In this document: positions 20,990-32,279 of the stretch, piece after piece
Layout of the letters: every line of letters begins with the position of its first letter
Position numbering within the stretch: the first letter of the stretch is position 1
Assembly: GCF_000350225.1 (NCBI RefSeq)
Contig: NW_005179265.1
Coordinates: forward strand, 307,917 to 371,916
Direction of reading: 5' to 3'
Source of the DNA: Chondrus crispus
Taxonomy: Eukaryota > Rhodophyta > Florideophyceae > Gigartinales > Gigartinaceae
DNA length: 64,000 nt
Position numbers and translations under genes: made by a program
Notes under the pieces: generated by a model
Seen by the model: only the letters and a program-made list of their open reading frames with translations
Told to the model about the DNA's origin: nothing
Database searches by the model: none

Positions 20990-23208
20990 ATGATGACCTT
21001 GTCGCGAAGAAATTACAAGGTCTATGCGGACCTTGGTATTACCCCAGCTGTCATGGTGAGGCAACTCAGCATCCTCGACACGGGGGCAGGTTCTAACTTC
21101 GTTCGAGGTGATACCTTACCTCTAGGATTGGAGTCGCTCGTCAGCCCGGGTGAAATCCCGACAATCGCTGACGCAAATGGCTGCCCATTGCGGACGAGCG
21201 GACAAATCCCACTGGTGTTGCGGTTAGGTGACCGCACCATGAAGTGTAACTCCATCGTTTGCCAACGATTGGGAGCCCCCGTCATTCTCGGGTGTGAGTT
21301 TAACGACAAATTTGTCGAAGCGATCTACCCCCGACGAAAGTTGGTGGAGTTGGACGACGGTACAAAAGTACCAATCGTTCGTCAACCGGCTCGCCGTGCC
21401 GTGGATCACCCTCCGCTCCCCTCGGTGCAGGAGTATACCCCCGAGGCTGGGCGCATATCGCCCAAGCTTAAGGTGTCCCGAGCGGTGAATATACTGGCCG
21501 GTACCCAAACTTGGGTACACGTCACCAATGGACGAAGAGGACTCTCTACGGTGGAGCCAAACCTGCAATTATATGCGAAACATCGTGTCTCCATTTCCAA
21601 CGGGGTGATCCACATCACTCCGTTGCAGGAGTTTAAAGTCTTGGTAGCCAACTTCTCATCGGCCACCAAGCGACTGTCGAAGAACCAAGATATTGGTTTC
21701 GTTTCTCCCCATCCCAGTGCGATGATTCGCACGGCGATGACGTTAGACGCAGTTCTTGCGACGGAGTTCGACGAGGGGAACCCTCCTTCACAGGACGCAG
21801 ACCCCCCTCGCTCACATTTCTCGACTCATGAGGTTTCTCATCCCATGGATGCTGTACCCCTCGACCACTTGCCGCAACACGTGCGTAAGCAGGTTCGCAC
21901 CATGCTTACGCCGTACGCAGCAATGTGGAATGGGAATCTGGGTGAGGTTCGAGCGACCGAACATCGCATCGAACTCACCCCCGGCGCAAAGCCGTTTCGT
22001 TGTCAACTCTACCGGGCTGCTCCCCGCGCCCGAGAGGCGGAACAAGCCTAGGTAGACGAGATGTTGGCAAGCGGGGTCATCACCCGGTCGAAATCCGAGT
22101 GGGCCTTGCCGGTCGTCCTCATCCCCAAGTCGGATGGCAGTTTCCGTTTTTGCGTCGACTATCGTCGCTTAAACGCCCTAACCGTGCGTGAAACGTACCC
22201 TATTCCTCGCATGGACGAGTGCCTAGATTCCCTAGGTGAAGCCAAGGTGTTCACCACTCTGGATTGTAACTCCGGGTACTGGCAAATTCCAGTTGCCAAG
22301 GAGCATAGGGCCAAAACCACATTCACATGTCATGCCGGGACGTACCAGTTCAACCGAATGCCCTTCGGGTTGATGAACGCCCCGGCTACATTTCAACGAA
22401 TGTTGGATATTCTCCTCTCCAGCTACATCTGGAAGAGTTGCTTGATTTACTTGGATGATATTATAATTTTCTCCAAGGACCACGACTCCCATCTCAAGGA
22501 TGTGGAGGTTATACTCCAGGCTCTACAGCAGGAGGGATTGTCACTTAAGCTCAAAAAGTGTAAGTTTTTTCAGGACTCCGTGGAGTACCTGGGCCATATC
22601 ATTCGTCCGGGGGAACTACAAGTTCACCCGAAGAATGTCACAGCGCTCTCCGAAGCGACGCCTCCACGTACCCAAACCGAGCTCCGCTCGTTGTTGGGGA
22701 TGTGTAATGTTTACCGACGTTTCGTCAATCACTTCGCTAAAATAGCGGCGCCTCTTACGGCGATGCTCCGCAAGGGAGAACCTGATCTCCTTCCCGTCTT
22801 CGATGACGATCGAACCACGGCCTTCGATACGCTGAAGGCGTGTCTATTATCCCCCCGGTGTTGAAGCTTCCTCGCCTCGGGTTACCCTACTCGCTCGATA
22901 CCGATGCGTCTGATGCTCAACTGGGCTGCACCTTGTTACAGACCCATGAGGATGGAAACCGATACTCTGTCGGGTATTGGCCCCGCACGATACCGTCAGC
23001 GGAACGGAATTACTCGACAACCGAGAAAGAATGCCTCGCCATCGTATGGGCGATCCAAACGCTGCGTCCATACTTGGAAGGCGAGCGGTTTACAGTTAAC
23101 ACCGATCACCATTCTCTCAGGTGGCTTATGAACCTCGTCGACGCGAGTGGTCGACTTGCCCGGTGGCTCTTGCGCCTAGCCGAGTATGACTTCGACGTGA
23201 CTTACGTG
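20990..23208 (+). pseudogene. Gypsy-1 protease, reverse transcriptase and RNase H (part)
   Basis: Protease with SILDTGAGSN (about 21075). The frame is open to a TAG at 22049-22051 and then continues in the same frame into RT: FCVDYRRLNALTVR, FTTLDCNSGYWQ, MPFGLMNAPATFQR and the YLDD site (about 22450). A frameshift in a run of six C near 22851 moves to RNase H: SLDTDASDAQLG, TTEKECLAIVW and TDHHSLRWL. The reading ends where a foreign solo LTR interrupts (23209) and resumes in frame at 23868. The order and motifs are those of Ty3/gypsy. It replicates the element RNA in the particle, but this copy has at least two inactivating changes. Confidence 0.9.
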
Positions 23209-23862
23209 TGTAGCATAACCCCCCCTGGGGCTTTATTTTAGATTAGATCAACTCGGAATCGGATCGGTTACTGTACGGCTCGATGCTCTACAGTACCACC
23301 ACGTGTACCCCCGAGTACAGGTGGCGCACGTGTACACGTGTACGCGCGGGACCGAAGAGCGCGCACCCACGAGTACTGTCAGCCCCGATGGCTGACAGTA
23401 TTACAGTGTCGACAGACCGCTACAGTACATCGGTACTGTACTATTATGATAGGTTATTATGTACATTAAATATGGAGCGGACCGGCGGCGGTGGAGGAGG
23501 ACAAGCACGGACTTGTCACCCACCGACCGTCAAGGTCCGACTTCCCGCTTACTCTAAGGTAGCGCTCGCTAACTACCTTAGAGCAGCACCGAGCGCGGGT
23601 TGAGAACGCGCGCGGTACGCCCACGAGTCGGCTCCGCCTCCGCCCGTCGGTACTGGATCGTTACCCAGTACCGCGCCGGGGCGTCGAGGCGTCCAACCGC
23701 TCGCGCGTACCGGCGTCCTCCCCGTTCCCGCTCTACCACGCTACCCGGGCCCGCTGCCCGGTGCCGTTAGCTGGTGTCCTGCTTCACCCCCGTCTTCCCG
23801 TTCGGACGGGGTCTACGTCGAGCTGTGCATACACCCCTACCGCTGGGGGTGTTTATGCTACA
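23209..23862. repeat. Solo LTR inserted in gypsy-1 pol
   Basis: 654 bp beginning TGTAGCATAA and ending TTATGCTACA, flanked by ACGTG on both sides (23204-23208, 23863-23867). It is homologous to the solo LTR at 33573-34255 (shared GGAGCGGACCGGCGGCG and CCTCCGCCCGTC blocks). No internal element is present, so this is the product of LTR-LTR recombination. It contains an ACGTGTA cluster. Confidence 0.92.
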
Positions 23863-23867
23863 ACGTG

Positions 23868-26187
23868 AAGGGTATCAAGAATTGTCTTGCCGACGCGTTA
23901 AGTCGTATGCCCTCCATGGGGGGTACCACCGTCCCAATTGACGAGGAGATCCTATGTTACTCCGTCATAGATTTGGAGGATGATACTCTACACACAAAGG
24001 ATAAGTTCGACGACACAGATGTCGATACCACGACCGGCTGTTACGCCTTGGAACCCCCGGCCTCACTTGCCGCATTAACACACGACGATTTCTCGCATGA
24101 ACAAGCCTCCGACCCCTTGTGCAGGGAGGTGGCTTCCCGTCTCGCGAAGGGGGACCGTTCTGCCCAACTTCGTTTGTCACGGTTCTTCGTCAATTCAGAA
24201 GATTTAATCTGTCGGAAAGCCCACCTTGATGGTGTTGAACAGATAGTCGTACCAGCAACCCTCCGCGAGAAGTTGTTGTATTTGTCCCATTACCCCGCCA
24301 CCCCAGGTCACCCTGGAGGTCGGCGTTTGTTTTCACGCCCTGGCAGCGGTATTATTGGCCGAGCATGTCGTTCGATGCTTATTCCACAGTACGGATGTGC
24401 CCTGATTGTGCCAAGGCCCGCATTACAGTTGCGCAAACACAACTCGGAGTTGAAGACCTTCCCTCCATCAGGCCCCTTGGAGTATATCGCAATTGATATC
24501 CTTGGAGAACTTCCCCTAACGCCAAGAGGGAACCGCTACCTCTTGGTGATGACGGATCGTTACTCTAAGTTAACCCGTACAGTACTTTTACGGAAGATCA
24601 CCGCCGAAACCGTTGCACAGGCGTTCATATCACACTGGGTATTCGTTTGCGGAGCCCCAGTGAAACTCCTCTCTGATAATGGGAGCCAGTTCACCTCAAG
24701 GTTCTTCCTTGCAGTGTGCAAAATCCTCTCGATTGAGAGTGTGTTCACGACAGCATATCACCCCCAGACAAATGAGCAAGTGCAGAGATTCAAAAGAACG
24801 TTGGTCTCAACCCTCCGCCACTACCTCGCCGATAACCAACGTGACTGGGATCAGTACACGGATGCCCTCACCTACGGCTACAACTGCACGGTGAACAGGA
24901 TGATTGGCATGAAGCCTTTTGACCTGGTGTTATCCCGGACCCCGAGTCCGTTGTCTCCACAACAAACCCCGTTGTTGGGTCCTTCCGCCTCACAGGCGCA
25001 ATTCAAGTTTTGCTTCCTAGCGTGGCTACGCAGCCTGATGGTGACAGCCAGCAACAATCTGCTGGCCGGCCAGAGCCGATACAAACGCGATTTTGACAAG
25101 CGTATACGGAACCCCACCCCGGAATATGAGGTGGGTGACCAAGTCCTCGTTAATCGAGAAGCAGCTCTACGTTCAGAGGAGAAAACCGACAAGGATCGGG
25201 TCAACAACAAACTCGCACCACGCACTGAGGGTCCGTTCCCAGTAGTGGAGGTGGACGACCACACCGTCACAGTCCTTCGAGGGACAGGACTGAAAGACAG
25301 GATCTCTCGTGACAGAGTAGTCAAGTCTCCACCATTTCATAGCAATGTGGAGGATATCACGCCCATGCGGACAGATTTTTGCGACGAGGAGGCCAACTCT
25401 TCGCCCGAGCAAACACCGACAGTCGGTGACGATGCCGCAGGACAAGCCAGTGGCCCACCGCGTGATGACGTCGATCATGAGGATATGACGCCCACCCCAG
25501 CGCTTGCAACCGCGCGCACGCCGGTTCTGATGGATGCTATAAGGAAGGGCGCTTCGGAGCTGGTCATATCGCGACTCGCCTACGCCCCCCCTCAGGAGGG
25601 GGAAAAGGGCTCCTCAACGAGAAAAGAGACCACTACCCCTCAGGGCAAAGAGTCACGTCATACGGAAAGTACTCCGGGACCCCCCGTGCCCACAGTGCCC
25701 CAAACATTAGCGAGAAGGCTCGTACGGATCATCGCGCAGCCACTCCCGGGGACATGTGGACAGCAAGCACGAGGACCAGCGGCCCCCGGGAAATATCTGG
25801 GATAAAGTACGCCCCCTGGTAGCGGATTCCCCCTCGCGGGAGATTTCGGACACGCAAGAAATCTCACCGACGAGATCCACAGTGCAACAAGCACTCGCCG
25901 AAGCCATGACGTCATTCGCTGCGAAGTGTATGATAAAACCTGACGCTTTCGGTCCGCCGCCCGTTGGTTCGGAACCGCCGCCCTCAGGGAGGCCGTCATC
26001 ACCCCCGTCAACCCCTCCAGGAGTCCTACCCACTGAGTACGTCGTGGAATCGCTCTCCGGCTACTCCCCGGGAACGGACGGTATCCCCCTATTTCGCGTC
26101 CACTGGTACGGGTATTCTTCGGACGACGACACCTGGGAGCCGGCCCATCACGTGGATTATAACACGGTCGTTCGTTACTGTCACTGA
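23868..26187 (+). pseudogene. Gypsy-1 integrase and chromodomain
   Basis: Continues RNase H (LADALSRMPS), then integrase. The His pair of the zinc finger is in the main frame (LSHYPATPGH), but the CPDCAKAR segment is in another frame between about 24345 and 24440, meaning two compensating indels. The core has Asp in YIAIDILG, Asp in LLSDNGSQF and Glu in HPQTNEQVQ. A Pro/Thr-rich linker and another frame change near 25800 lead to a chromodomain (26035-26150) with YVVES, LFRVHWYGY and DTWEP. Chromodomains of this class tether integration to modified histone tails. Confidence 0.88.
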
Positions 26188-26335
26188 AAACACTTACGAA
26201 TACCCGCCCGTTCCCTGTGGGACCGGCCCGACAGTGTGGGCATACAACACTGACCGCTACTTCCCGAGGATCTACCGCCTCCTCCCCGGTACGCTCATCC
26301 CCAAGTAATGGGATGCCGACTGCCTCGCGAAGCAT

Positions 26336-27770
26336 TTCCAATGCTGATCAAGTAAGTTACTCGAGAAACGAGGTTCCCGAACTCGCAAGTCGAGGATTAT
26401 CCGTTCACACACTCGTCAACAGAGAATCTCTTACTCGCATGTCGAGAGCGGTCAACTAATAAGCTCGATGACTAGAGGACCTTCATCATGCACAATGCGG
26501 GTCACTTAATTTACTCGTCAAACGAGGGTCCCGAACTCGCATATCAAAGATAGTCAAAACAATTTACTCGTCAACCGAGTTTCCCAAACTCGTTTGAACG
26601 AGGATGTTACTTATTACCTCGCCAAAGGCGAGAAGGGTACAGCTCGCATAATCGAAGCTCGTCAAGGAATGAACTCGTTCACCACGGATCCCCAACTCGT
26701 TGACAGATGATTTTACTTTTACCTCGACAACGAGAGAAGTGTACAGCTTGCAGACCGGAAGCTCGTCAATTAATTAACCCGTCACCGCGGATCTCCAACT
26801 CGCTTGCGCGAGGATTTCTATCTGTTACCTCGACAAACGCGAGAGTGTACGGCTCGCATAATCGAAGCTGGTCAACTAACGAACTCGTTCACCACGGATC
26901 CGCACCTCGTTGACAGAGGATTTTACTTTTACCTCGACAACGAGAGAAGTGTACAGCTTGCAGACCGGAAGCTCATCAATTAATGAACCCGTTACCGCGG
27001 ATCTCGAACTCGCTTGCGCGAGGATTTCTACGTGTTACCTCAACAAACGCGAGAGTGTACAGCTCGCATAATCGAAGCTGGTCAACTAACGAACTCGTTA
27101 TCCGCGGATCCCAAACTCGTTTGAACGAGGATGTTACTTATTACCTCGACAAACGCGAGAAGGGGGTACAGCTCTCATAATCGAAGCTGGTCAATGAATG
27201 AACTCGTTCACCACGAATCCCAAACTCGTTGACGGAGGATTTTACTTTTTCCCTCGACAACGAGAGAAGTGTACAGCTTGCATCCCGAAGCTGACTACTT
27301 AATTTACTCGACCACCGCGGATCTCGAACTCGCTTGCCCGAGGATTTCTACTTATTGCCTCGACAAACGCGAGAGCGTACAGCTCGCCAATCTGAGGTTG
27401 GGGAATAGTCTCTTGATAATCAAGGATTGTAAGCTCGCTTGACCGAGGATGTTACTTATTACCTCGACAAACGCGAGAAGTCTACAGCTCGCATAATCGA
27501 AGCTGATCCATTAATGAACTCGTTAGCCGCAGATCCCAAACTCGTTTGGCCGAGGATGTTACTTATTACCTCGACAAACGCGAGAAGGGGGTACAGCTCT
27601 CATAATCGACGCAGGTCAATGAATGAACTCGTTCACCACTGATGTCAAACTCGTTTGACCGAGGATTTTTACCATTTTTCTCGACAAGGCGAGCGTGTAC
27701 AGCTCGCATATCCGACGCTGGTCAACTAAGAAACTCGAGACCCGAGGACTCTCACTCGCAGGTCCGAGGT
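26336..27770. repeat. Tandem array, about 11 units of 105-109 bp
   Basis: The anchor GTACAGCT or a variant recurs at 26637, 26742, 26847, 26951, 27057, 27166, 27271, 27377, 27482, 27591 and 27697, spacing 104-109 bp. Each unit has two small hairpins with CTCG...CGAG stems (for example CTCGTTTGAACGAG and CTCGACAAACGCGAG). It lies between the chromodomain and the antisense ORF of gypsy-1. Divergent copies extend left to about 26336. Confidence 0.9.
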
Positions 27771-27848
27771 GTATCGAGGCGCGACCCCCGCAGCCGCGCG
27801 ACTGGCCGCGACCGCCGACCAACCGGTTGGTCGACGCCCCATCTCGGA

Positions 27849-29521
27849 CTACTTCTCTTCCTCGTAGCCTTCGAGTTCCTCCTCCGGGACCACCTCGCGG
27901 GGTCCACCAGGAGTCACCCCTCTCTCCCCTTCCCCTCCTGCGGGAGTTGACTTCTCCGCTCCGACGCCTCGGTCGGGTTCCTCCCCTGTCTCCGGGCGGA
28001 GGGGCACCTCCGTCGGAAGAGGTTCGGACGGGGGCACACTCGTGCGACCCGCCACCTCAGTTATCTCCACGGAGTCCGCCTCCGCAACCAGGCGCCTTAA
28101 TTTCGCCGCCATCAGAGGATTGCGAAGTAAGGCGAGCAACTTGGCGTCAGACAACTCAAGCGGATCGCACCCGGTCCCCTCCGCTTGCGCTACTGGCGGC
28201 ACGACAGCTGCACCTTCGGCCATCACGACATCGGTCGTTGTACTGCGCTCACCGTGTTTCGCCCTCACGCGGGCGTGTTCAGGCGCGCAGTGGCCCGGAT
28301 CGCCCTCGGCTATTTCCTCACGCGGCCGTCCGCGTGCATTTTCTCCACCAACCCCGGAGGTGGTCTCCGGTCGGCCCAACAGTAGGTCGGACTGGGTGAC
28401 GTTCAACGTTTCGGCTTCAATGCGCACCCAGTTACCCGTCAGCGACGTACCGGCATCAAACCGCGGCCCAGGCGAGTGATTCCTCACTCGGGGATTATCG
28501 AAGTGATGCCCTTGACTATAAGGAACCCAAGGCCAGTCAACACTGTCATGGAGATCTAGCAGCGCATGAAGTCGACGCTGCAGAAAGGCAGTCTCCAACA
28601 CCCTCGTCAAATCGAGACACCGCAGCCACTCTACAACGGCTGTCGGGAGCACATATAAGAGACCATCATACGTGGACCACATGAAGCGTTTCGAAATGAT
28701 AGCCAGCTATTCACTCAGAAACACCATCCACTTGGGTGATTGAGGATCTTCCATCATGCCTAGACCGTAGTACACCAGGCATGGTGGAAGCTCATCAATG
28801 AAGTCGGCCGGGACTTCATACTGGTCAAACCACGTCGGCAGATCTGGATACCGCGTGCGCAACGTCACTCGGTCGAACGAGGTTACTTCTACCCACTCGT
28901 AGGCGATGAAAACCCCCATGCGGTTCCGCATACGTCGCTCAAACTTGAGCTTCCCATGCATGGCGGGGTCATGGCGGGGTTCTTCCGCCTCTCCAATTCG
29001 ACGGCATACCCTGCCGGCAACAACGGCGCGTCCGACGCCATCATCGACACGGATGGTTCCTCCTCCCTTTCGCCGAGTCCTCCCATAATATGCCGCAAAT
29101 TGACAACATACCCACGGTCGGCCTCCTCACGGTACGCCCACGTGTTTAAGCCCCACCCCCGGGGGACTAGCCGGTGGCACGGAGTACGACGGATGCGCTG
29201 TCGAATGAAACCTACGAACGCTTCTCGCGAGTCGGGATCCGTCCGCCTGAACTCTGGGCGTAGTAACTCATTCGCTACGACCAATCGATGGCTGAAGTCT
29301 CTGGAAAACACAGCCTGCAAGCTGAGGCCACCCGAGAGCTCGCCCGTTGCAGTCGCGTAGGTACGGATCAAGTCCGGGTCCCGCAACCCTTCTGCCGAAA
29401 GGAACGGTGCCCTCTCGAATAACAAAGGGGCGTCGGTCATGCTCCGTCCCCACAACTCGCTCGCACGAGGCCAACGTCCGCCGTTGTGGCCGTACCTCCC
29501 CGCGAACATTGCCCCGTGCAT
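27849..29521 (-). pseudogene. Antisense ORF of gypsy-1
   Basis: Minus-strand ATG at 29521, tail-to-tail with pol across the tandem array. It is broken by an 11-bp tandem duplication (28959-28969 and 28970-28980) and one in-frame stop at about 28707. Without these it reads about 550 residues, ending in an acidic Glu/Gly/Pro-rich tail. A central region (YPDLPTWF, then LLYVLPTAVVEWLR, LETAF and SVDWPW) resembles the antisense protein of gypsy-2 at matching positions. Function unknown; no known domain recognised. Its conserved start and length argue that it was once a gene. Confidence 0.65.
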
Positions 29522-29694
29522 CGTACCGCGCTCAACCTACGGTCCGCCGATCCGTTCACCCTCGCCCAGCCGAGTTCCCACCGTGCCGTGCACGATCAAG
29601 TCGGGACACAACCCGGGGTACTGTACGCGTAAATAGCGGAAATAATCCCGCTGAATCACCACTCGCGGGACGCTCGACTCTACGAGGGGGGCTA

Positions 29695-30375
29695 TGTGGT
29701 GCACTAACATGCGTCCCTCAATAGCGAGGCACACGCGATTTAGCCCATGTGTACGCGTGTATTTCTCCCTCAGGCACGGCCTGGTGTAAGCTCTGTCGAA
29801 GTACTGACAGCTCATCACCCACGTGTAGTCGTGTATTATCACCACGTGTATTCGTGTATGGTCACCAGGTGTACTCGGGTATCATAACCCGGTACCAGGG
29901 GTATTGCGTACAGTACAGCATATAAGCTGGTACGGCGGTATTAGTACTGTATTTTAAGCTATTATTATTACGGCGTCGACGACTATAAAGTCGACGCTCC
30001 ACCCTAAGTAAACAGACACGAAGCCTTGGGGTTCTTTCTCATGTTTCTGGATTCTCGGTAGTAGCCCCGCGCCGGTCCTCGCACTCCCTGTGCGACACCA
30101 CGCGAGCCCATCTATTCGCTTGAATCCCCACTCCTTTCTACTGCGCGCTGCTACCGAGGATACTACCGCCCTACGCGCGTCCGTTCCCACTCCGCTCCCC
30201 TACTACGCTCGCTTCGCTCTGTGTTTGTCTGTTCCTACCCGTGTCTACCTACTGTGCACGCGCGCCCGAACCCCGGTGCCCGTTATCACCGGGTGGTCTC
30301 CCGTTTCCTACTCCCCCGCGTCCCGAACACGCGTGCTCTGCCTGAGGCTGCCACACGTGGCCTCAGTGCACGACA
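29695..30375 (+). repeat. Gypsy-1 3' LTR
   Basis: 681 bp starting TGTGGTGCACTAAC and ending GTGCACGACA, followed by the target copy ACGAC (30376-30380). It lacks the MITE and so provides its empty site. Confidence 0.93.
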
Positions 30376-31113
30376 ACGACAGGGTATGAGAGGATGCGAA
30401 GAAAGCCGGTGAGCAGTGTGGTGATGGTACGCGCGTGGCGGGGGCGGGGATAGGTGAATGGACGTACAGAGTAGGGCGTGGCGCAGATGTGCGTGGGCGG
30501 CGGAGAGGGCGTGCGGGGGTAGCCAGACGCGGAGGGTGAAGAGGTGGAGGAAAGTGTATGCGGTGGGGAAGATGAGGTGCCAGTAGAGGATGTGCAAGGC
30601 GGCGAGCTCGTCGAGTAGGGGGACGGGGACGGGGATGCGGTCGTAGAACTGACAACTCTGTGCCAGGAAGGGGGCGTCGGCCTCGCACATGTTTTGTGCA
30701 TGGCAAGTAGAGCAGTGGGTATGAGGGGTGGGTAGGAGGGATGAGTAGGAGCTCCTTCATATTATTTTGTTCGCGGATCTGGAATGCTTCGAACGCATTC
30801 ATGTATTACATATTTTGAATCCCATATTATATATTCGTCTTTTGGAACGACCCTAAATACCCGATATTTCCATTAGTATTCGGGGACCGCCGGCGCACCG
30901 CCGCGGACACTAGGGATATTACGCCACCGCAATTCTGCAACTAAACTGCAAAGAAACCGAAACTAGAATTACAGTATTGCAGAATTCTGCAACTCAGCAT
31001 GACTAAAGTCGCAGAAATCAGACCGTTTAGTGAAGCGGAAACTGCAAGTGTTCACCAATACGTGTAAATAAAAATGGCGCCAAACAGATGCTGCCGCATT
31101 CCAACTCACCCTT

Positions 31114-32010
31114 ATGAGCCGTGGATGCTCGCACCATCTTCGCACTGTCAACTGTGCCATGGCGACCATAGCCCCTCCCAGCCCAGACACTTCCACTCCA
31201 GAGGTTTGTCCCTCTCCCGTTCCTGCGCATGAGACTAACCTCGACATCACCTCACGTTCTACCCTCCACGGCGATGCGCGTACAGGACTTCGACCTAAGT
31301 TTACCCCAGACGATGACCTGCAGTTAGTGAGAGAGGTCGCGGCTTCAAAAGCGCATATAGCTCCAAACGGCGCCACCAAAGAGCGTTTTGAGACTGCAGC
31401 AAAAAGTGCAAACGCAACACGGCGCCTGACCTGTCCTGTCATGTGGAAAAGCGTCCAGGACAGGTACAAACGGATTCAAACACGTTTTGATGAACGCGAA
31501 AGGATAGACGGATTGATGAGTGTCGTTGGCGGGGAATTGGGGGAGATGGAGGAGCTGCTGAGCTCCATGAAAGAAGCGCGACAAGATTTGCTTAACAGCA
31601 AATGCGCTTCTCGCAAAGCAGCTCAAGAAAGAGAAGCCGAGAAGGAGCGTCTGGTCGCCATAGTGCGCGCCAAGGCGATGCACAGGGAGAGGTCCTCGAG
31701 CACTTCGGAGCCCGACGTCGAGGGCACCGAAGGTGAAGGCTCCGATGCAGTCACTACACCTAAGAAACGCTCGGCAAAGCGAAAGCACAGCGAAGTTTTG
31801 CCTGATCCATTCGATAGTGACATAGCAGCCTTTACCGCCGCGCTGCAGAAGAGCGACGAAGCGCGCATAGAATTCGAAGAGCGGCGCTATGAGAGAGACC
31901 TCGAACAGTGGGAGAAAGATAGAGAAGTGGGACGCAAGGAACGAGAAGAGGCAAACAACTTGGAGCTTGAAACATTTAAGTTGATGATGGAGGCGTTCAA
32001 ACAGCGCTAA
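31114..32010 (+). CDS. Harbinger-2 ORF1, Myb-like coiled-coil protein
   Basis: 298 residues, intact, from ATG 31114 (ATG 31159 is an alternative). After a Pro/Thr-rich start comes a Myb/SANT-like region (FTPDDDLQLVREVAASKAH through CPVMWKSVQDRYKRIQTRF), where the spaced hydrophobic and Trp residues match ORF1 proteins of Harbinger elements. Then follow a Glu/Arg-rich coiled coil, a KKRSAKRK basic patch likely to be a nuclear signal, and a final acidic/basic helix. The role inferred from the family is binding transposon ends and importing the transposase. It converges on the transposase gene at 34514-35695. Confidence 0.75.
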   Translation: MSRGCSHHLRTVNCAMATIAPPSPDTSTPEVCPSPVPAHETNLDITSRSTLHGDARTGLRPKFTPDDDLQLVREVAASKAHIAPNGATKERFETAAKSANATRRLTCPVMWKSVQDRYKRIQTRFDERERIDGLMSVVGGELGEMEELLSSMKEARQDLLNSKCASRKAAQEREAEKERLVAIVRAKAMHRERSSSTSEPDVEGTEGEGSDAVTTPKKRSAKRKHSEVLPDPFDSDIAAFTAALQKSDEARIEFEERRYERDLEQWEKDREVGRKEREEANNLELETFKLMMEAFKQR

Positions 32011-32279
32011 AAAAACGCTGACCACTTCCGCCTCTTAGCCCCCACACACTTTCAATCCCCCTTCCTTAAAATTAGAAGTCAGAGAACTGCCCACACTCCG
32101 CACCGCATTCCCCTTTGCCTCCCTATTTAACAAACTCACTCGTAAGCCTTTAACCCGTTCCTCTGCTTCCCAGCACTCCGCGACCCCTGCCACCGCACTG
32201 CCCTTCCATTTAGTTACCTTTGGGAACAAAAGCACTTTGCTTCACCGCCACCATCCCTCTCGTCATGTGCCTCTCGTCT

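Larger units (their letters stand above)
19508..30375 (+). mobile_element. Gypsy-1, chromodomain gypsy retrotransposon
   Basis: Flanked by ACGAC on both sides (19503-19507, 30376-30380). LTRs start TGTRGTGCACTAAC and end GTGCACGACA. The order is protease, RT, RNase H, integrase, chromodomain on plus, then a tandem array, then an antisense ORF, a polypurine tract (GAGGGGGGC before 29695) and the 3' LTR. Gag is absent: only about 180 bp lie between the 5' LTR and the protease. Pol carries stops and frameshifts, so this copy is non-autonomous. Confidence 0.92.
19272..30690 (-). pseudogene. Unidentified ORF split by gypsy-1
   Basis: The minus-strand frame 30690-30376 continues in the same frame at 19507-19272 once the gypsy element and one TSD copy are removed, giving about 180 codons. 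The N-terminal half is rich in Leu, His and aromatics and could be a membrane segment (LHILYWHLIFPTAYTFLHLF). No family recognised. Its end overlaps the start of the Harbinger-1 transposase in another frame. It may be an N-terminal exon of the transposase, a separate gene of the transposon, or a chance frame in GC-rich sequence. Confidence 0.3.
16269..30853. mobile_element. Harbinger-1, PIF/Harbinger DNA transposon
   Basis: Ends are GGGTCGTTCCAAA at 16269 and its inverse at 30853. The similarity continues inward (AATATGG, AT, CAAAATATG on both sides). TAA flanks both ends (16266-16268, 30854-30856), the classic 3-bp Harbinger target. It encodes a SAP/Myb-like ORF1 on plus and a DDE transposase on minus, convergent as usual. 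A gypsy element (19508-30375) is nested inside; without it Harbinger-1 is about 3.7 kb. Confidence 0.87.

Noticed and set aside
23271-23462. Alternating CACGTG/GTAC stretch as a bacterial-type operator or terminator
   Set aside because: It lies in a eukaryotic solo LTR and fits LTR promoter motifs better.
26336-27770. Regularly spaced repeats resembling a CRISPR array
   Set aside because: Units are about 106 bp, repeats are imperfect, there are no unique spacers, and the array lies inside a eukaryotic gypsy element.
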